Below, in pieces: positions 32,816-35,815 of a DNA stretch of 35,815 nucleotides. This DNA comes from Chloroflexota bacterium. Its GTDB lineage: Bacteria; Chloroflexota; UBA11872; VXNJ01. Below the pieces are notes generated by a model. That model was not told where the DNA came from. It saw nothing but the letters and a program-made list of their open reading frames with translations, and did not search any database. The translations under genes and the position numbers were made by a program. Position 1 is the first letter of the stretch. Each line of letters opens with the position of its first letter. The DNA lies in the NCBI GenBank assembly GCA_030744875.1, contig JASLPR010000041.1, positions 1-35,815 on the forward strand, in the 5' to 3' direction.

Positions 32816-33721
32816 CTAGAGCCAGCGGTCGAGCCAGGCGAGGGTTTGGACGCGCATTTCGGCGGTTTCGAAGTGGCCGGTGGCGGAGCGCACGAGCTTC
32901 CAGGCGTCGTCGGCGCCGGCGGCGGCGTAGGCGGCGGTGACTTCGCGGTCGATGCGGTCGAGGCCGACCGGCGGGGTGAGCGGATCGTAGATGCCGGCCT
33001 GGCCGAGGTGGGGGCGCGGGGCGATGAGGGCGTTGATCTGGCCGCTGGTGAAGTGCTTCATCAACTTCGGTACGTAGTAGTAGACGCCGTGGCCTTCGGT
33101 CCCCCGGGTCTCAATGAGAGCCTGGTAGTCGGTCAGGCAGCAGACGTCGACGGTGACCTTTACGCGCTGATCGAGCGCGGCGAGCCACCAGCCCATGGTG
33201 CTGCCCATCGATATGCCGTAGGTGGCGATGCGGTCGGGGTCGACGTCGTCGCGGGTGACCAGGTAGTCCATGGCCTTGATGCTGTCGTAGACCATCATTC
33301 CCCAGAGGACCTGGCCCTTCCAGAGCATTTCGCGGAAGATTTCGCCGCCGGAACGACCGCGGCGCTCGTTAAACATCCAGGTGTCAAAACACAGCGCGGC
33401 GATGCCGTGAGCGGCGAGGGCGTCGGCGTAGGATTCGAGCTTGCCGCGGGGGTTGATGAGTTCGTTGCGGCCGACCAGGTACTCACCGTGGTGGGCGTGG
33501 TTGTAGAGCACGGTGGGGTAGGGCCCGGAGCTGTCTTTGGGCCGAACGAAGTAGGAGGGGACGTCTTCGATGCCGTTGAGATCGAGGATGAGGTTTTCGA
33601 TCACATACCCGGGACGCTCTTCGACGCTGAGGGTGCGGGCGGCGACGGGGCGGTGTCGATCGGGCAGGTCGCCGAGCAGGCCATAGAGTTCCTGGCGGCG
33701 GGCTTCGGGATCGGCGGCCAT
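32816..33721 (-). CDS. Alpha/beta-hydrolase esterase (dienelactone hydrolase/acetyl-esterase-like)
   Basis: This 301-residue serine hydrolase has the nucleophile elbow G169-I-S171-M-G173, acid D246 in 'GIYDPLTPP' and histidine H283 in 'ATGHFET', a complete triad. An N-terminal segment, '[15 protein letters not shown]' at 73-87, forms an oxyanion-region loop like that of acetyl-xylan-esterase-type and dienelactone-hydrolase-type enzymes. There is no signal peptide. AAGGAG precedes the ATG at 33721. Placed between sulfatases in one operon, it may remove acetyl or other acyl groups from a substrate that is also sulfated; lactone opening of a sugar acid is an alternative. Confidence 0.85.
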   Translation of the reverse strand: MAADPEARRQELYGLLGDLPDRHRPVAARTLSVEERPGYVIENLILDLNGIEDVPSYFVRPKDSSGPYPTVLYNHAHHGEYLVGRNELINPRGKLESYADALAAHGIAALCFDTWMFNERRGRSGGEIFREMLWKGQVLWGMMVYDSIKAMDYLVTRDDVDPDRIATYGISMGSTMGWWLAALDQRVKVTVDVCCLTDYQALIETRGTEGHGVYYYVPKLMKHFTSGQINALIAPRPHLGQAGIYDPLTPPVGLDRIDREVTAAYAAAGADDAWKLVRSATGHFETAEMRVQTLAWLDRWL

Positions 33722-33755
33722 CGGGGTCTCCTTCGTTTGAGGGTCGGGTTGGGTG

Positions 33756-35414
33756 CTAGGCGTATCCGCCGGGTCGCACACTGGCGACGGCGGCGTCGCC
33801 CTTCTCCCAGTCGGAGCCGCGAATCCGGTCGAGCATGTGATCCCAGGACTGGACACCAACCCGTTCGGTGAATTCATCGTAGATGCGGACCATCCGGGCA
33901 ACGCGCTCAGAGTTGCCGGCGGCGAGGTCGTTGAGCTCGGTGCGGTCGGCCTCCATGTCGTAGAGTTCCCAGTCGCCGGGGTGTTTGCGGACGAGCTTCC
34001 ACTGGCCGTCGCGCACGGCGCAGTTGCCTTCATGCTCGATGCAGATGGGGCGCTGGCGCTCCCAATCTTTGCCCTGCAGGGCCGGGAAGATGCTCTCGCC
34101 TTCCATGGCCGGGATGGCGTTGCCGTCAACTTCGTCCGGGTAGGTGGCGCCGCTGACTTCAACGAAGGTGGCCATAAGGTCGGTTATGTGAGCGGGGGAG
34201 TGGGCGATGTGGCCGGCCTTGATCTGGCCGGGCCAGCGGGCGACGAACGGGGTGGAGATACCGCCTTCGTGAACCCAGTGTTTGAAGAGCCGAAAGGGGC
34301 TGTTGCTGGCGTTGGCCCAGGGCAGGTCGTAGCTCATGTAGGTGTCATCGGCGCCGGGGGTGATGCTGCGCTGGTTCCCGATGCGGACTTCGCGGCCGTT
34401 GCGGGTGCGGGTCGGGGCGATGTCGATCTTACCGTCTTCTTTTAAGAACTCGGCACAGCCGCCGTTGTCGGAATGGAAGATGACCAGGGTGTCGTCAGCG
34501 ATGCCCATCTGATCGAGTTTGGCGAGCACGCGGCCGATGCCCTGGTCCATGCGATCGATCATGGCGGCGTAGACGGCCATGCGGGCGGCGTCCCAGTCTT
34601 TGTCTTCGACTTCTTGCCAGTCGACGGATTGCTCGTTGCGGGGACTGATCTCCCATTTGGAGTCGAGGAGCTTCTGGCCTTTGAGTTCCTCGTGGCGGCT
34701 CTTGCGCAGCTCGTCCCATCCACCGGTGTACTTGCCTTCGTATTTGGCGATGTCTTCGGGGTGGGCGTGTAGAGGCCAGTGGGGGGCGGTGAAGGCGAGG
34801 TAGAGGAAGAACGGGTCGTCGGCGCTCCCGTGGCCGTCGATCATCCGCACGGCGTTGTCGGCGACGGTGTCAGTGTAGAAGAAGTCGTCCGTGTCGGGCT
34901 CGACCAGGGTGTCGTTGTGGACCAGGGTGACCGGGTCGTAGTAGCTGCCGGCGCCGGCGAGGGTGCCGTAATGCTCATCGAAACCGCGGGTGACAGGGAT
35001 GGGCTGCCGCTCGCCACCGAGATCCCAATCGGCCTGCTCGGCCAGGTAGTGGGAGCCACCGATGTGCCATTTGCCGGCCATGAAGGTGCGGTAGCCGGCG
35101 GTCTTGAGGACCTCGGCCATGGTCTGGCAGTTGCGTCCGAGATAGCCCTGGTACTCGTCGTAGCCGAGGTGGGTGGTCATGTGGCCCATACCGGCCTGGT
35201 GGGGGTGGACGCCGGTGAGCAGCGAGGCGCGGGTGGGGCAGCAGCGGGCGTAGTTGTAGAACTGGGAGAGGCGGGCGCCGTCGCGGGCCATGCCGTCCAG
35301 ATTGGGAGTGGATACCTCGGAGCCGAAACAGCCGATGTCGGAGTAACCCATGTCGTCGGCGAGGATCAGGATGATGTTGGGGCGGGTGGCGGTGGGGTCG
35401 GCGGCTGCGGTCAC
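33756..35414 (-). CDS. Sulfatase, family A (CCPTR type), cytoplasmic
   Basis: This 552-residue family-A type I sulfatase is the first gene of the right-hand operon. The maturation motif is C58-C-P-T-R62, metal ligands D20-D21 and 'SDNGG', plus 'GKWH' and 'APHWPLH'. The GTG at 35414 has GGAGCG upstream; residues from a longer frame resemble non-coding sequence. There is no signal peptide. It is 34 bases upstream of the esterase and divergent from the GH127 gene across about 143 bases, so a shared control region is likely. The substrate is not readable; the divergent GH127 hints at an L-arabinose-containing sulfated glycan. Confidence 0.93.
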   Translation of the reverse strand: MTAAADPTATRPNIILILADDMGYSDIGCFGSEVSTPNLDGMARDGARLSQFYNYARCCPTRASLLTGVHPHQAGMGHMTTHLGYDEYQGYLGRNCQTMAEVLKTAGYRTFMAGKWHIGGSHYLAEQADWDLGGERQPIPVTRGFDEHYGTLAGAGSYYDPVTLVHNDTLVEPDTDDFFYTDTVADNAVRMIDGHGSADDPFFLYLAFTAPHWPLHAHPEDIAKYEGKYTGGWDELRKSRHEELKGQKLLDSKWEISPRNEQSVDWQEVEDKDWDAARMAVYAAMIDRMDQGIGRVLAKLDQMGIADDTLVIFHSDNGGCAEFLKEDGKIDIAPTRTRNGREVRIGNQRSITPGADDTYMSYDLPWANASNSPFRLFKHWVHEGGISTPFVARWPGQIKAGHIAHSPAHITDLMATFVEVSGATYPDEVDGNAIPAMEGESIFPALQGKDWERQRPICIEHEGNCAVRDGQWKLVRKHPGDWELYDMEADRTELNDLAAGNSERVARMVRIYDEFTERVGVQSWDHMLDRIRGSDWEKGDAAVASVRPGGYA

Positions 35415-35509
35415 GGCGCGCTCCGATTCTGGTGGGGTGGCGACGACGGGTGCGGAGGTGGATGTTAGGCGGGCCAGGGGGCGGGCGCAAAACCGACCCG
35501 GGGCTATCC

Positions 35510-35515
35510 TATGAT
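35510..35515 (+). promoter_or_regulatory. Possible -10 hexamer of the GH127 gene
   Basis: TATGAT (five of six matches to TATAAT) stands in GC-rich sequence about 42 bases before the GH127 ATG. No matching -35 is clear. Seen by eye only. Confidence 0.25.
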
Positions 35516-35557
35516 CCGGGACCTTCGGCGCCGCCGAATTTGCTACCGGGAGGATCA

Positions 35558-35815
35558 ATGTCTGCCAATTCGCAGCCTACCCACAAGAACGTTGTCATTG
35601 ATCTGTCGGCCAGCCCGCACGCGAAGCTGCGCTCGGTGCCGGTGTCGGCGGTGAGCCTGGAGGGCGGCTACTGGGGGGATCGCTTTCGGACCAACGCGGA
35701 GACGACGATCCCCTACGAGTTCGAAATGATCGAGGAGGATCTCTTCGATAAGTTTCGCCTGGCTGCCGATCCCGCCCACCAGCCTGACGAGCCGCCTTCG
35801 CCCCACTACCGCGCT
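35558..35815 (+). CDS. GH127 (DUF1680) beta-L-arabinofuranosidase-like protein, 3'-partial
   Basis: The frame is open to the window end (86 codons). The ATG has GGGAGG five bases upstream. Residues 'PVSAVSLEGGYWGDRFRTNAE' onward, 'TIPYEFEMIEE' and 'FRLAAD' match the N-terminal pattern of GH127/DUF1680 glycoside hydrolases, which release beta-L-arabinofuranose. The catalytic glutamate and cysteine cluster lie beyond the window. There is no signal peptide, so cytoplasmic action is inferred, like that of the nearby sulfatases. It is divergent from a sulfatase. Confidence 0.8.
   Translation, partial: MSANSQPTHKNVVIDLSASPHAKLRSVPVSAVSLEGGYWGDRFRTNAETTIPYEFEMIEEDLFDKFRLAADPAHQPDEPPSPHYRA

Noticed and set aside
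33722-34162. N-terminal extension of the esterase frame into the neighbouring sulfatase
   Set aside because: The extension is an out-of-frame shadow of the sulfatase C-terminus; ATG 33721 has a strong ribosome site.

Overview
This is a high-GC (by eye), densely coded bacterial window with no RNA gene, insertion sequence, phage gene or CRISPR array that I can see. I infer a probably marine, carbohydrate- and sulfate-ester-degrading, aerobic bacterium. The mix of many sulfatases, an enolase-superfamily dehydratase, aldo/keto reductases and a UbiD-UbiA-UbiX quinone trio would suit a SAR202-like Chloroflexota lineage, but a planctomycete-like or Poribacteria-like source is not excluded. The taxonomic call is inference only.

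Region 1 (1-4873, + strand) is one tight operon. It holds the end of a HAD-IIA phosphatase with an apparent internal deletion, a KDPG-aldolase-family protein, then UbiD, UbiA and UbiX homologues in the order used for late quinone-ring steps, and a second HAD hydrolase. Region 2 (4930-9459, - strand) holds two aldo/keto reductases, an endonuclease III/MagIII-like glycosylase without an obvious start codon, and a threonyl-tRNA synthetase lacking the TGS domain. One of the two reductases has lost all four catalytic residues. Region 3 (9755-12023, + strand) carries an EamA/DMT permease, a c-type cytochrome lipoprotein and a TlpA/ResA-like thioredoxin. Region 4 (12038-15875, - strand) has glmS and a short-periplasm FtsH-like AAA+ protease, followed on + by a frameshifted remnant of a YprB-like protein.

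Region 5 (16543-35815) is the distinctive part. It holds eight sulfatases, all on the - strand and all without signal peptides. Five carry the C-C-P-T-R maturation motif and belong to one family (A, 537-559 aa). Three are 491-aa proteins of another family (B) with C-T-[PA]-S-R. Among them lie a Gfo/Idh/MocA dehydrogenase, a xylose-isomerase-like TIM barrel, a haloacid-dehalogenase-type HAD, an enolase-superfamily sugar-acid dehydratase, an alpha/beta-hydrolase esterase, and, divergent at the right edge, the start of a GH127 (DUF1680) beta-L-arabinofuranosidase-like enzyme. A broken PAS-GGDEF gene sits between two sulfatase blocks.

Inferred logic: imported sulfated and possibly acetylated sugars or oligosaccharides would be desulfated and deacetylated in the cytoplasm. 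The sugars would then be oxidised, isomerised and dehydrated, and perhaps cleaved by an aldolase such as the one in region 1. No transporter for the substrate and no formylglycine-generating enzyme lies in the window, so both must be elsewhere. Several genes look eroded (HAD-IIA, the tetrad-less reductase, the YprB remnant, PAS-GGDEF), which suggests ongoing pseudogenisation or indel errors in the assembly.
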